A stretch of 64,000 bases of DNA, taken from positions 573,203-637,202 of the forward strand of contig CAVXYG010000008.1 in NCBI GenBank assembly GCA_963766005.1, given 5' to 3'. The DNA is from CAVXYG01 sp963766005. GTDB lineage: Bacteria; Actinomycetota; Actinomycetes; S36-B12; GCA-2699445. Positions within the stretch are counted from its first letter, which is position 1. Each line of letters opens with the position of its first letter. Shown in pieces: positions 52,779 to 61,414 of the stretch. The position numbers and the translations under genes are program-made. Under the pieces are notes generated by a model. That model was not told the origin of the DNA. It ran no database searches and saw only the letters and a program-made list of their open reading frames with translations.

Positions 52779-53777
52779 GTGGATGAACGAGCAGCACTGC
52801 GGCGCGCCGCAGTGCTTGCCGCCCACTCGCCGCGCACCGCCCCGAACCCGAAGGTCGGATGCGTCATCCTCAACCCCGACGGCGTGGTTGTCGGGGAGGG
52901 GTTCCACCGGGGGGCCGGGCTGCCCCATGCCGAGGTCGAGGCGCTGCGGGCCGCCGGCCAGGCCGCGCGCGGGGCGACGGCCGTCGTGACCCTGGAACCC
53001 TGCAACCACACCGGCCGGACCGGCCCCTGCACTCGGGCACTGGTTGCAGCGGGAGTCGCCAGGGTTGTGGTCGGGCGCCGGGATCCGAACCGGCTGGCCG
53101 CCGGCGGCATGGAGGCGCTGCGGGCCGCCGGGATCGTGGTCGAGCTCGCCGACTCCGACCCCGAGCTGGCGGACATCAACCGCTACTGGGAACTGGCCGT
53201 CCAGCGCGGCCGACCGACCGTGATCTGGAAGACCGCCACGACGCTCGACGCCAAAGTCGCTGCGGCCGACGGCACAAGCCGCTGGATCACGGGTCCCGCG
53301 GCGCGGCAGGAGGTCCACGCACTGCGAGCCGCCGTCGACGCGGTCGTGGTGGGGACCGGGACGGCGTTGGCCGACGACCCCCTGCTCACGGTCCGCACCG
53401 AGGCACCCGTGGAGCAGCCGCTGCGCGTCGTCGTGGGATCTCGGAGGCTGCCGAGCACGGCGAAACTGCGCAACGGCGCCGCCCGCACCTTGTTCCTGGA
53501 CGCCGGGGATCCCGACGTTGTGCTCCGGCAGCTCTGGGACGGGGGTGTCCGCTCGGTCCTGCTCGAAGGCGGGCCGACCCTGGCGTCGGCCTTCCTGGCT
53601 GCCGATCGTATCGACATGGTCGTGTGGTTCACCGCACCGCTTCTGCTCGGCGCGGGCAGGTCCGCCGTCGACGACATCGGAGTCGACTCGCTGGCAGGTG
53701 CACGACGCTTCGCCCTGCGCGGTGTCCGCGTCGTGGGCGAGGACGTCCGGATCGATCTGGAACGGGAGCGCGGCTGA
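52779..53777 (+). CDS. ribD: Riboflavin biosynthesis bifunctional deaminase/reductase
   Basis: RibD deaminates and then reduces the pyrimidine intermediate of riboflavin synthesis. The N-terminal deaminase domain (about 1-145) has PNPKVGCVI, HAEVEAL and EPCNHTGRTGPCT with the zinc ligands. The reductase domain has IWKTATTLDAKVAAADGTSRWITG and LLEGGPTLASAF. I choose GTG 52779 (332 residues) because the family N-terminus begins close to AALRRA and a -10-like box sits 6 nt upstream; an ATG at 52680 would add 33 unconserved residues. Confidence 0.93.
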   Translation: MDERAALRRAAVLAAHSPRTAPNPKVGCVILNPDGVVVGEGFHRGAGLPHAEVEALRAAGQAARGATAVVTLEPCNHTGRTGPCTRALVAAGVARVVVGRRDPNRLAAGGMEALRAAGIVVELADSDPELADINRYWELAVQRGRPTVIWKTATTLDAKVAAADGTSRWITGPAARQEVHALRAAVDAVVVGTGTALADDPLLTVRTEAPVEQPLRVVVGSRRLPSTAKLRNGAARTLFLDAGDPDVVLRQLWDGGVRSVLLEGGPTLASAFLAADRIDMVVWFTAPLLLGAGRSAVDDIGVDSLAGARRFALRGVRVVGEDVRIDLERERG

Positions 53778-53778
53778 G

Positions 53779-54384
53779 ATGTTCACCGGCATCGTGGAAG
53801 AGCTCGGCGAGGTTGTGGCCCTGAGCTGGCCGGCGCAGGACGCGGCACGTTTGGAGGTGCGGGGTCCGATCGTGACCGCCGACGCTGTCACCGGCGACTC
53901 CCTGGCCGTCAACGGTGTGTGCCTCACTGTGGTCGAGGCCGGCCGCGGCGCGTTCATCGCCGACGTCATGGCCGAGACCCTGCGCGCCTCGGCGCTGGCG
54001 GACCTCGCCCCGGGGGACCGGGTCAACCTGGAACGGGCGGTCACCCCGGCCACGCGATTGGGTGGCCACATCGTCCAGGGGCACGTCGACGGCGTCGGCG
54101 AGGTGCTGCAGCGCACGTCCGGCTCCCGCTGGGAGGTCGTGCGATTTCGACTCCCGACCGCGTTGCGGCGATACTTGGTCCCGAAGGGCTCGATCACGGT
54201 CGACGGAGTGTCGCTGACCGTGGTGGAGCTGGGAGAGGATGACCACGGTCATTGGTTCACGGTGTCGTTGATCCCGACGACGCTGCGCGACACCACCCTG
54301 GGCGACCGGGCCGTCGGCGACCGCGTGAACCTGGAAGTGGATGTGACAGCGAAGTACGTCGAGTCCCTGCTGGTCTGGAGGTAG
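53779..54384 (+). CDS. ribE: Riboflavin synthase, alpha chain
   Basis: Riboflavin synthase dismutates two lumazines to riboflavin. The 201-residue protein is built of two similar barrels: MFTGIVEELGEV and SLAVNGVCLTVVE in the first; LGGHIVQGHVDG and SITVDGVSLTVVE in the second. ATG 53779 starts 1 base after the ribD stop. The gene is called ribC or ribE in different species. Confidence 0.95.
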   Translation: MFTGIVEELGEVVALSWPAQDAARLEVRGPIVTADAVTGDSLAVNGVCLTVVEAGRGAFIADVMAETLRASALADLAPGDRVNLERAVTPATRLGGHIVQGHVDGVGEVLQRTSGSRWEVVRFRLPTALRRYLVPKGSITVDGVSLTVVELGEDDHGHWFTVSLIPTTLRDTTLGDRAVGDRVNLEVDVTAKYVESLLVWR

Positions 54385-54386
54385 CG

Positions 54387-55766
54387 GTGATCCCGGCCGA
54401 TGAGGTGCTGAAGGACGGCGATCCGTCGCGCCGTCGCGCCAAGCGCCGGCCACCGGTTGTGGAGCCCACGCGAGCCCCGGGCGGCGTCCGGCTGGATCCG
54501 GTGGCCGCTGCTGTCGAGGCGATCGGTCGCGGCGAGTGCGTCGTGGTGGTCGACGACGAGGACCGAGAGAACGAGGGCGACCTCGTGTTCGCCGCGGCGC
54601 GCGCCACTCCGTCCCTGGTCGCGTTCACGATCCGCTACACCTCCGGCGTGCTGTGCGTACCGCTGCCGGGTCCGGAACTCGACAGGCTCCAACTGCCCCC
54701 GATGACGAGGGTGAACGAGGACCGCAAGGGCACCGCCTACACCGTCTCGGTGGACGCCCGGAAGGGCGTCTCCACGGGCATCTCCGCCGCCGACCGCGCG
54801 CACACGATCCGCGTCCTCGCCGATTCGGCGACCGAGCCGTTCGACCTCGCCCGCCCGGGCCACGTCTTCCCGCTGCGCGCCGTCCAAGGCGGCGTCCTGA
54901 GCCGGGCCGGGCATACCGAGGCGGCGGTCGATCTGGCGCGCCTTGCGGGGTTGTCCCCGGCGGGGGCCATCGCCGAGCTCGTCAACGACGACGGCAGCAT
55001 GATGCGCGCGCCGGGCTGTCGCGAGTTCGCCGACGAGCACGGCTTGCTGATGATCTCCATCGCCGACTTGATCGCCTACATCAGGCGGACCGAGAGCCAG
55101 ATCGAGCGGGTCGCCGAGACCATGCTGCCCACCGAGCAAGGGCCGTTCCGGGCGGTGGGGTACCGCTCGCTCATCGACGGCGCCGAGCATCTGGCCCTGG
55201 TCCGCGGCGAGGTAGCCGACGGCCGACCGGTACTGGTCAGGGTCCACAGCGAATGCCTCACCGGTGACGTGTTCGGCTCGCTGCGCTGCGACTGCGGGCC
55301 GCAGTTGAACGCCGCCCTGCGGATGGTCGCCGAGGAGGGCGCCGGTGTCGTGCTCTACCTGCGGGGGCACGAGGGCCGCGGAATCGGGCTGCTGCACAAG
55401 CTGCGCGCCTACAGCCTGCAGGACGCAGGCCGGGACACTGTTGATGCCAACCTCGAGCTGGGCCTGCCCTCCGACGCTCGCGAGTACGGGACAGGGGCGC
55501 AGATCCTGGCCGATCTCGGGATCACCGACATGCGGCTGCTGACGAACAACCCGGCCAAGCGCGCCGGCCTGGAGGGATACGGGCTGCGCATCGTGGAGCG
55601 CGTCCCCATCGAAGCCGGCGTCAACGATCACAACATCGCCTACCTGCGCACGAAGGCTGACCGGATGGGCCATGAGCTGGTAGATCCCGCACTCGGCGGC
55701 CGCCAGCCCGACGACGCGGGGCCGGATCTGCAGGGCGGGCACGCACCGTCCGACGGGCTGGGGTGA
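54387..55766 (+). CDS. ribBA: 3,4-dihydroxy-2-butanone 4-phosphate synthase / GTP cyclohydrolase II
   Basis: RibBA provides both precursors of riboflavin. The 459-residue protein has an unconserved head of about 30 residues, the RibB domain with VVDDEDRENEGDLVFAA and the HTEAAVDLARLAG segment, and the RibA domain with the zinc site ECLTGDVFGSLRCDCGPQL and LRGHEGRGIGLLHKLRAYSLQD. GTG 54387 lies 2 bases after ribE. The frame extends further upstream, overlapping ribE, but without conserved residues. Confidence 0.95.
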   Translation: MIPADEVLKDGDPSRRRAKRRPPVVEPTRAPGGVRLDPVAAAVEAIGRGECVVVVDDEDRENEGDLVFAAARATPSLVAFTIRYTSGVLCVPLPGPELDRLQLPPMTRVNEDRKGTAYTVSVDARKGVSTGISAADRAHTIRVLADSATEPFDLARPGHVFPLRAVQGGVLSRAGHTEAAVDLARLAGLSPAGAIAELVNDDGSMMRAPGCREFADEHGLLMISIADLIAYIRRTESQIERVAETMLPTEQGPFRAVGYRSLIDGAEHLALVRGEVADGRPVLVRVHSECLTGDVFGSLRCDCGPQLNAALRMVAEEGAGVVLYLRGHEGRGIGLLHKLRAYSLQDAGRDTVDANLELGLPSDAREYGTGAQILADLGITDMRLLTNNPAKRAGLEGYGLRIVERVPIEAGVNDHNIAYLRTKADRMGHELVDPALGGRQPDDAGPDLQGGHAPSDGLG

Positions 55767-55770
55767 TGCA

Positions 55771-56253
55771 GTGAGCGGGGTCGGCAGTCCATCAACTGCA
55801 GTGCGCGCCGAGGGCGCACGGGTGGCGGTCGTGGCATCCTCCTGGCATGGCGGGATCATGGCGGCACTGACCGCATCGGCGGTGCGTACGATCGAGTCGG
55901 CTGGTGCTGCGGCGCATGTCTACCCGGTTCCCGGCACGTTCGAGCTCGCACTGGCGGCACGAACCGCGGCGCGGTCGGGCTATGACGCCGTCGTCGCGCT
56001 CGGTGTCGTCATCAGGGGCGGCACACCACACTTCGAGTACGTGTGCGACGCGGCGACAACGGGCCTCAACCGTGTTGCGCTGGACACCGGGGTCCCGGTC
56101 GGCTTCGGTGTGTTGACCTGCGACACCGAGGGACAGGCCATCGACCGGTCCGGCCTGCCGGGGTCGTCGGAGGACAAGGGCGCCGAGGCGGCTGCGGCGG
56201 CGCTCGCCATGATCGGTGTGGTGGCTGAGATCGCGAAAGCGGGGGAGCGATGA
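55771..56253 (+). CDS. ribH: 6,7-dimethyl-8-ribityllumazine synthase
   Basis: RibH forms lumazine from the RibD and RibB products. The 160-residue protein has VVASSWHGGIMAAL, VPGTFELALAART, ALGVVIRGGTPHFEYVCDAAT with the catalytic histidine, and GFGVLTCDTEGQA. Many copies form an icosahedral shell in homologues. Start GTG 55771; the stop overlaps hisE by 4 bases (ATGA). Confidence 0.95.
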   Translation: MSGVGSPSTAVRAEGARVAVVASSWHGGIMAALTASAVRTIESAGAAAHVYPVPGTFELALAARTAARSGYDAVVALGVVIRGGTPHFEYVCDAATTGLNRVALDTGVPVGFGVLTCDTEGQAIDRSGLPGSSEDKGAEAAAAALAMIGVVAEIAKAGER

Positions 56254-56513
56254 AGACTCTGGAGGAGTTGCTGGCCGAGTTGGGTCGGCGCCAGGCAGAG
56301 CGCCCCGAGGGTTCGAACACGGTGGCGCTGCTCGATGCCGGTGTCCACGGCATCGGCAAGAAGCTGCTGGAAGAAGCCGGCGAGACGTGGATGGCGGCCG
56401 AGTACGAAGGGCAGGAGCGGACGGCTGAGGAGCTGTCGCAGTTGCTGTACCACGCGGCCGTCCTCATGGTGGCGACCGGTCTCACGCTTGACGACATCTA
56501 CCGGCACCTGTGA
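56250..56513 (+). CDS. hisE: Phosphoribosyl-ATP pyrophosphohydrolase
   Basis: HisE removes pyrophosphate from phosphoribosyl-ATP, the second histidine step. The 87-residue all-alpha protein has KTLEELLAELGRR, GIGKKLLEEAGETWMA with the metal-binding EEAGE motif, and LSQLLYHAAVLM. It is coupled to ribH upstream and followed by hisG after 21 bases, so two his genes travel with the rib operon. Confidence 0.94.
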   Translation: MKTLEELLAELGRRQAERPEGSNTVALLDAGVHGIGKKLLEEAGETWMAAEYEGQERTAEELSQLLYHAAVLMVATGLTLDDIYRHL

Positions 56514-56534
56514 TCGGGGCTGAGGAGGACATCG

Positions 56535-57380
56535 ATGCTGCGCGTTGCGCTGCCCAATAAGGGCCAGCTGGCCGAACCGGCCAAACAGATGCTGCGGGAG
56601 GCCGGGTACTTGCGCAGCCACAGCCCGCGCGACCTCGTGGTCAGCGACCCTGACAACGATGTGGAGTTCTTCTTCCTGCGCCCCAAGGACGTGGCCCTCT
56701 ACGTCGGCTCGGGAACCCTGGATCTGGGGATCACCGGCCGGGACATGCTGCACGATTCCGGCGCGACGGCCCAGGAAGTCCTGCCGCTCGGGTTCGCCCG
56801 GTCCACCTTCCGCCTGGCCGGGCCGGCGGGCCGCTTCAGCGACGTCGACGAGTTGTCGGGCCGCCGCATCGCGACGTCGTACCCGCGGCTTCTGGAGGGC
56901 TACCTGAACAGCGCCGGGCTCACCGCGTCGGTGGTGAAGCTCGACGGTGCAGTGGAGAACGCCGTCCGGCTCGGTGTCGCCGATGCTGTCGCCGACGTCG
57001 TGGACACCGGCACGACGCTCCGCCAGGCCGGCCTGCAACTGATCGCCGATCCCATCCTCACCAGCGAGGCGATCGTGGTCCGGCCGCGCTCGGCCCCGTC
57101 CTCAGCCGCAGTCGACGTCTTCATCCGCAGGCTCCAGGGTGTCATGACGGCCCGCTCCTACGTCCTGGTCGACTACGACATCCCCGACGCCCTGGTGCAA
57201 CGGGCCTGCGAACTCACTCCGGGGTTGGAGTCTCCGACGGTTGCTGCACTGCATGAGACGGGGTGGTCTGCCGTGCGCGCAGTCGTTCCGAAGACGGATG
57301 TCCACCGCATCATGGACGACCTGGCCGACATCGGTGGTCGCGGCATCCTGGTGACGGCGATCACGGCGTGCCGGCTATGA
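56535..57380 (+). CDS. hisG: ATP phosphoribosyltransferase (long form)
   Basis: HisG commits ATP and PRPP to histidine synthesis. The 281-residue long form needs no HisZ and carries a C-terminal regulatory domain (about 205-281) for histidine feedback. Features are LRVALPNKGQLAEPAKQML, YVGSGTLDLGITGRDML, ATSYPRLLEGYL, and the PRPP loop AVADVVDTGTTLRQAGL. A gaggagg site lies 7 nt upstream of ATG 56535. Its stop overlaps the start of the KTTA-repeat gene. Confidence 0.96.
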   Translation: MLRVALPNKGQLAEPAKQMLREAGYLRSHSPRDLVVSDPDNDVEFFFLRPKDVALYVGSGTLDLGITGRDMLHDSGATAQEVLPLGFARSTFRLAGPAGRFSDVDELSGRRIATSYPRLLEGYLNSAGLTASVVKLDGAVENAVRLGVADAVADVVDTGTTLRQAGLQLIADPILTSEAIVVRPRSAPSSAAVDVFIRRLQGVMTARSYVLVDYDIPDALVQRACELTPGLESPTVAALHETGWSAVRAVVPKTDVHRIMDDLADIGGRGILVTAITACRL

Positions 57381-59083
57381 GCGAGGAGCAGGTGGCGCAT
57401 GACGCGGCCGGAAGCGAGCCGAGCGGCGTGAGGACGGCCTCGCAGCGACCCGAGGCCCGGAAGGCCGGTGCGCAGCGGACCGCCGCACAGAAGAGCGCCG
57501 CGACGAACGCGGCGGCGAAGAAGACTTCGGCGAAGAAGACCACGGCGAAGAAGACCACGGCCAAGAAGACCACGGCCAAGAAGACCACGGCGACGAAGAC
57601 CACGGCGACGAAGACCACGGCGACGAAGACCACGGCGACGAAGGCCACGGCGACGAAGACCACGGCGACGAAGACCACGGCGACGAAGGCCACGGCGAAG
57701 AAGACCACGGCGACGAAGACCACGGCGAAGAAGACCACGGCGGCGAGACGGTCGGCCGCTCAGCACCCGACGCAGAGCACGGCTGCCCAGAACGCGGCCC
57801 AGGAGAAGCCGGCGAAGTCGACGGCCGGGCGGACGGCAACGGCGAAGAAGCCGACCGCTGCAAGGCCCACGTCGAAGACCAGTCCCAGCGAGAACAGGAC
57901 TGCTCCGGCGAAGACTGCACCGGCGAAGCGGGCCACGGCGCGGGGGACCGCGCCTGCCCCGACCTCGGCTACGCCCATGACTGCCGGAGAGCCCGCCGCG
58001 GAGCCGCCAACGCCGACCCGCCCCGCGTCGACCGGGGCCACCGGGGCGCCGGACGCGCCAGCTGCTGCCGCGACGGTCGAGCGGAGCACGACGAAGTCGG
58101 TGGACGCCGGCGGATCGGCGCCCCGCATCCCCATGCGCGCGGAAGTGGGTGCCGCTGCCCGCGCCGCGCTCGGTCGTCGGCTGCAGTCCGTTCTCCAGGC
58201 CAAGGCCGGTCAGCGCGAAGTGGCGCGCCTGGCGGAGGCGCTCGAGGCGGCGCAGGCGGGCGCAGCGCGCTCAGCATCGGCAGCACCGCGCCCGGCGAAG
58301 CCGCCCCGGGGACGCCAGCCCATCTCGCAGCCGCCCGAGCATCAGACCGCACCACAGGTGGACGTGCTGTCGCGGGTCTTCGGTCTGGTCGTGGGATCCG
58401 CCGTGCTCGCAGGGGGCAGTGGCGGTCGGATGCTGGCCGGTGCGACGGGGCTGCACGGTCCTGGCGATGCGCTGCCGGCCGAGCCGTTGATCGACTTCGG
58501 GGTCGGCCTCAGCGATGCCGTCGTGACCGCGGTGCAGGGCGCGCTCAACCGACTCATCGCCAAAGTCGCCCCCGTCGCGACCCTCCTGGCCAGGCCCGCG
58601 CAGGATGCTTGGGACTTGGTGGGGGAGTTCATCGCGCCGGCGGTCCAGCCTATCCAGGAGCGTGGACGGGCGCGTCGCAGTCTCGCCGAGGAGGAGGCCA
58701 CCGAGGTCGCCGAGACGCTGCTCCCGCTCGCGATGGACCTCGTGCTCGACAGGGTCGTCATCGCCGAGGTGCTCAATCGCATCGACCTGTCCGAGGTGCT
58801 CGAAGTTGCCCTGCAGCAGATCGACATCGGTGAGGTGCTCGATCTCATCGACATCGAGGAGGTGCTGACGGCGACCATGCAGCGGGTGGATCTCACCGAG
58901 ATCGCCCTGGAGTACATCGACATGCGCCGCGTCATCGATGCTGCCGTGCGCGAGGTCGACGTGACCGCGGTGCTGCGCACCCAGTTGGAGGGCATGGACC
59001 TCGCCGACCTCATCCGATCCACTCCGACGTCACTGGCCGGCGGCGCACTGCGCCAGACGACCCGGTTCGTCCGACGCGGGTGA
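57377..59083 (+). CDS. Lysine/alanine/threonine-repeat protein with C-terminal IDL repeats
   Basis: A 568-residue protein of unusual make-up. Residues about 47-121 are fifteen five-residue repeats of the AKKTT/ATKTT type, a histone H1-like, strongly basic tail. A long Ala/Pro/Thr-rich region follows (about 122-300). Residues about 330-380 hold a hydrophobic segment VFGLVVGSAVLAGGSG. The C-terminus (about 459-547) has acidic repeats of the form EVLxxIDLxEVL, six to eight times, resembling repeats in mycobacterial RDD-type membrane proteins. DNA or nucleoid contact is plausible for the tail; membrane association for the rest. ATG 57377 overlaps the hisG stop (ATGA). Confidence 0.8.
   Translation: MSEEQVAHDAAGSEPSGVRTASQRPEARKAGAQRTAAQKSAATNAAAKKTSAKKTTAKKTTAKKTTAKKTTATKTTATKTTATKTTATKATATKTTATKTTATKATAKKTTATKTTAKKTTAARRSAAQHPTQSTAAQNAAQEKPAKSTAGRTATAKKPTAARPTSKTSPSENRTAPAKTAPAKRATARGTAPAPTSATPMTAGEPAAEPPTPTRPASTGATGAPDAPAAAATVERSTTKSVDAGGSAPRIPMRAEVGAAARAALGRRLQSVLQAKAGQREVARLAEALEAAQAGAARSASAAPRPAKPPRGRQPISQPPEHQTAPQVDVLSRVFGLVVGSAVLAGGSGGRMLAGATGLHGPGDALPAEPLIDFGVGLSDAVVTAVQGALNRLIAKVAPVATLLARPAQDAWDLVGEFIAPAVQPIQERGRARRSLAEEEATEVAETLLPLAMDLVLDRVVIAEVLNRIDLSEVLEVALQQIDIGEVLDLIDIEEVLTATMQRVDLTEIALEYIDMRRVIDAAVREVDVTAVLRTQLEGMDLADLIRSTPTSLAGGALRQTTRFVRRG
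57515..57739 (+). repeat. Fifteen 15-bp tandem repeats encoding KTTA units
   Basis: Fifteen in-frame 15-bp units such as gcgaagaagaccacg and gcgacgaagaccacg run without a break. Variation is mostly aag/acg at one codon. Uniform codons across units suggest recent expansion or frequent unit-number change. Confidence 0.9.
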
Positions 59084-59212
59084 GGCTGGTGAGCCCGAGC
59101 CGGGATTGACCGGGGCTCGGGGGCACCAGGACAGACGCAGCCCCTGCCCCGGTATCGCCAACGCACACGGCACTGGGAGCACAACCGCCGATCGGCCGCT
59201 CACAGCGCCAAC

Positions 59213-59218
59213 TAGGCT
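59213..59218 (+). promoter_or_regulatory. -10 box of the carboxyltransferase-like gene (leaderless)
   Basis: TAGGCT lies 6 nt before ATG 59225. Confidence 0.5.
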
Positions 59219-59224
59219 GGCCGC

Positions 59225-60739
59225 ATGCCCGCGATCTCCGCCGCCGACCTCATCGCCGTCCTGACCGATGCCGGCAGTTACCGATCCTGGGACGAGGCTC
59301 CCGACCTGGACCGCTCGGGCGACGATACGGCGTACGGCGAACAGCGGAGACGGGCAGCAGACCGATCCGGTGCGGACGAGTCCGTCGTGACCGGCTCGGC
59401 GAGCATCGACGGCTTCCGCGTCGCCATCGTGGCCAGCGAGTTCGGCTACCTCGCCGGGTCGATTGGCCTGGACGCCGCCAACCGCATCATCGGAGCCTAC
59501 GAGCGCGCCGCCGACGAGGAACTGCCGATCATCGCACTGCCGATCTCCGGCGGCACCAGGATGCAGGAGGGGACTCCGGCGTTCCTGCGCATGGCGGGCA
59601 TCGCGGCGGCAGCAGCCGAGCATCGCCGTCGCGGCCTGCCCTCGCTGGTGCTCCTCCGCGGCCCGACCACCGGGGGCGTGCTGGCCACCTGGGCCTCCTT
59701 GGGGCAGGTATCGGTCGCGGAGCCCGGCGCGCTGATCGGGTTCCTGGGGCCGCGGGTCTTCCAGGAGCTGATGGGGCGTCCCTTCCCTCCCGGCATCCAG
59801 CAGGCGGAGCACCTCGCCGATGTCGGGATCATCGATCGCGTCCTGCCCATCGACCAGTGGTCCGGTGCGGCTGCGGACCTCCTGCGGACCACGGCCGGCA
59901 GGCCGGACGCTCGCCCGGCCTGGTCGCCCCCCGCGGCAGCGCCGAAGGCACCAGCACCTCAGGTCGTCGTCCCGCCTGCTGCGCCGCATCCGGATCCCGC
60001 CGCCTGGGGGCGTGTCGAAGCCACGCGGTCGGCAGGCAGGCCGGGAGCCGTGCAGTGGCTCGACCAGTGCGCGGGCTCGGTGTGGCGGCTTTCCGGCTCG
60101 GGGGCCGGCGATCGGGCAAGCGGACTGCTCATCGGCCTGGCCGATCTCGGCGGACGGGGCGTCGTCGTCGTCGCTCAGGACCGTCGGGCCCAGGCGGCGG
60201 GAGAGCTCATCGGCCCATGGAGCCTGCGCGGCGCTCGGCGCGCAATGCGACTGGCGCAGGACCTGGGCCTGCCCCTGGTGACGATCGTCGATACACCCGG
60301 AGCCGAGTTGTCGCCGTCGGCGGAGGAAGGAGCCATGGCCGGCGAGATCGCCCGGTGCCTGGCCGATCTCGCGCTCCTTCCGGTGCCGACCGTGTCATTG
60401 CTGCTCGGTCAGGGGACCGGTGGGGGTGCCATCGCGCTGCTCCCGTGCGACCGCGTGATCGCTGCCGAGAACGGATGGGTGACGCCGCTGCCTCCCGAAG
60501 GGGCGGCCGCGATCGTGCATCGCGATGCGGGTCGGGCGCCCGAGATGGCAGCGGCCCAGCAGATCACCGCCGGCGCGCTCGCTGCTGCCGGGGCCGTGGA
60601 CGCCGTCGTCCCGGAGCGGGGGGAGTGGCTGCGCGAGACCGGTCACGCGGTAGCCGCGGCCCTGGACGACCTCGGGGCGCAACCGACGGTGGAACGCCTG
60701 CGCAGCCGCCGCGCCCGGTGGCGGACGATCGGCGGATAG
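59225..60739 (+). CDS. Acetyl-CoA carboxylase carboxyltransferase-like protein
   Basis: A 504-residue protein with two crotonase-like carboxyltransferase halves, as in fused AccD-AccA enzymes. FGYLAGSIGLDAANRIIGAYERA, LPIIALPISGGTRMQEG and VLLRGPTTGGVLATW belong to the first half. DLGLPLVTIVDTPGAELSPSAEEGAMAGEIARCL and LLLGQGTGGGAIALLPCDRVIA belong to the second. There is no N-terminal zinc-ribbon. A biotin-dependent acyl-CoA substrate is expected but not identifiable, and no biotin carboxylase gene is near. It is transcribed alone, convergent with the DUF1844 gene. Confidence 0.85.
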   Translation: MPAISAADLIAVLTDAGSYRSWDEAPDLDRSGDDTAYGEQRRRAADRSGADESVVTGSASIDGFRVAIVASEFGYLAGSIGLDAANRIIGAYERAADEELPIIALPISGGTRMQEGTPAFLRMAGIAAAAAEHRRRGLPSLVLLRGPTTGGVLATWASLGQVSVAEPGALIGFLGPRVFQELMGRPFPPGIQQAEHLADVGIIDRVLPIDQWSGAAADLLRTTAGRPDARPAWSPPAAAPKAPAPQVVVPPAAPHPDPAAWGRVEATRSAGRPGAVQWLDQCAGSVWRLSGSGAGDRASGLLIGLADLGGRGVVVVAQDRRAQAAGELIGPWSLRGARRAMRLAQDLGLPLVTIVDTPGAELSPSAEEGAMAGEIARCLADLALLPVPTVSLLLGQGTGGGAIALLPCDRVIAAENGWVTPLPPEGAAAIVHRDAGRAPEMAAAQQITAGALAAAGAVDAVVPERGEWLRETGHAVAAALDDLGAQPTVERLRSRRARWRTIGG

Positions 60740-60795
60740 CCGCGCCGCCGGCCCCCTCCCAGCGCGCCGGTGCGCTGCGCTGAGAACACTCGGCG

Positions 60796-61236
60796 TCAGC
60801 CTGCAGCCGGCCTGCTCCGGCCGCCGCGTCCGGCAGCGCCCGGCGACCGCCGGGATGCTCGGCTGTAGCGGTCGCCTGGCCCTTGGCCGGGCGGATCGGC
60901 GACGGGGGAGAAGTCGGCGAACGCGGCCTGCAGCGACTGCAGCCCATCGCGGAGCGGAGCGGCGTGCTGACTGCCGATGTGGGGCGCCGCGCCGTCGATC
61001 AGCCCGGCGAGCGCCTCGATGAGGATGCGCGCGTCGGCCAGATCGCGGTCCTTGTCGCCGTCCTGGTACAGGCCGGTCTTGACGGCGGCCGCCGTCATGA
61101 GATCCACGATATGGGCTCCGAGGATCTCCACCGCGGACAGGGCGGCGAGGTCGCGCACGGACTGTGCTGCCAGGGTGTCCTCGGACGCAGTCGCCGCGTC
61201 GTCGGGGTGCGGGTGATTCGGCGCATCGGGGCTCAC
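60796..61236 (-). CDS. DUF1844-family protein
   Basis: About 146 residues. The middle (AAQSVRDLAALSAVEILGAHIVDLMTAAAVKTGLY) and ADARILIEALAGLIDGAA are the DUF1844 signature. The function is unknown; the gene commonly lies next to infC in actinobacteria, as here. The GTG at 61236 is chosen because conserved sequence begins soon after it; a GTG at 61254 is also possible. It is divergent from infC. Confidence 0.8.
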   Translation of the reverse strand: MSPDAPNHPHPDDAATASEDTLAAQSVRDLAALSAVEILGAHIVDLMTAAAVKTGLYQDGDKDRDLADARILIEALAGLIDGAAPHIGSQHAAPLRDGLQSLQAAFADFSPVADPPGQGPGDRYSRASRRSPGAAGRGGRSRPAAG

Positions 61237-61241
61237 CCCGC

Positions 61242-61247
61242 TACACT
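61242..61247 (+). promoter_or_regulatory. -10 box of the infC operon
   Basis: TACACT with a TTCGGC 19 bp upstream would give a leader of about 160 nt before infC. The leader contains a ccgacct-caggtcg hairpin near 61322-61340. Confidence 0.4.
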
Positions 61248-61414
61248 TGCACACGGTGGATCGGTCGACACGGCCGGTCCGGTGCTCAAGCACCGCACGA
61301 AAGCGGAGTCCACTCCCACCCTCCGACCTCAGGTCGTCGGGTCCGCGCCGAACGGCAGTCACTGCCGCGTCGTCCGGGGATGGAGTCTGCGTTCCTGACG
61401 ACGAAGGAGGCGCT

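Noticed and set aside
57515..57739. Regular 15-bp repeats as a possible CRISPR array
   Set aside because: Units are contiguous, have no spacers and encode an in-frame KTTA repeat.
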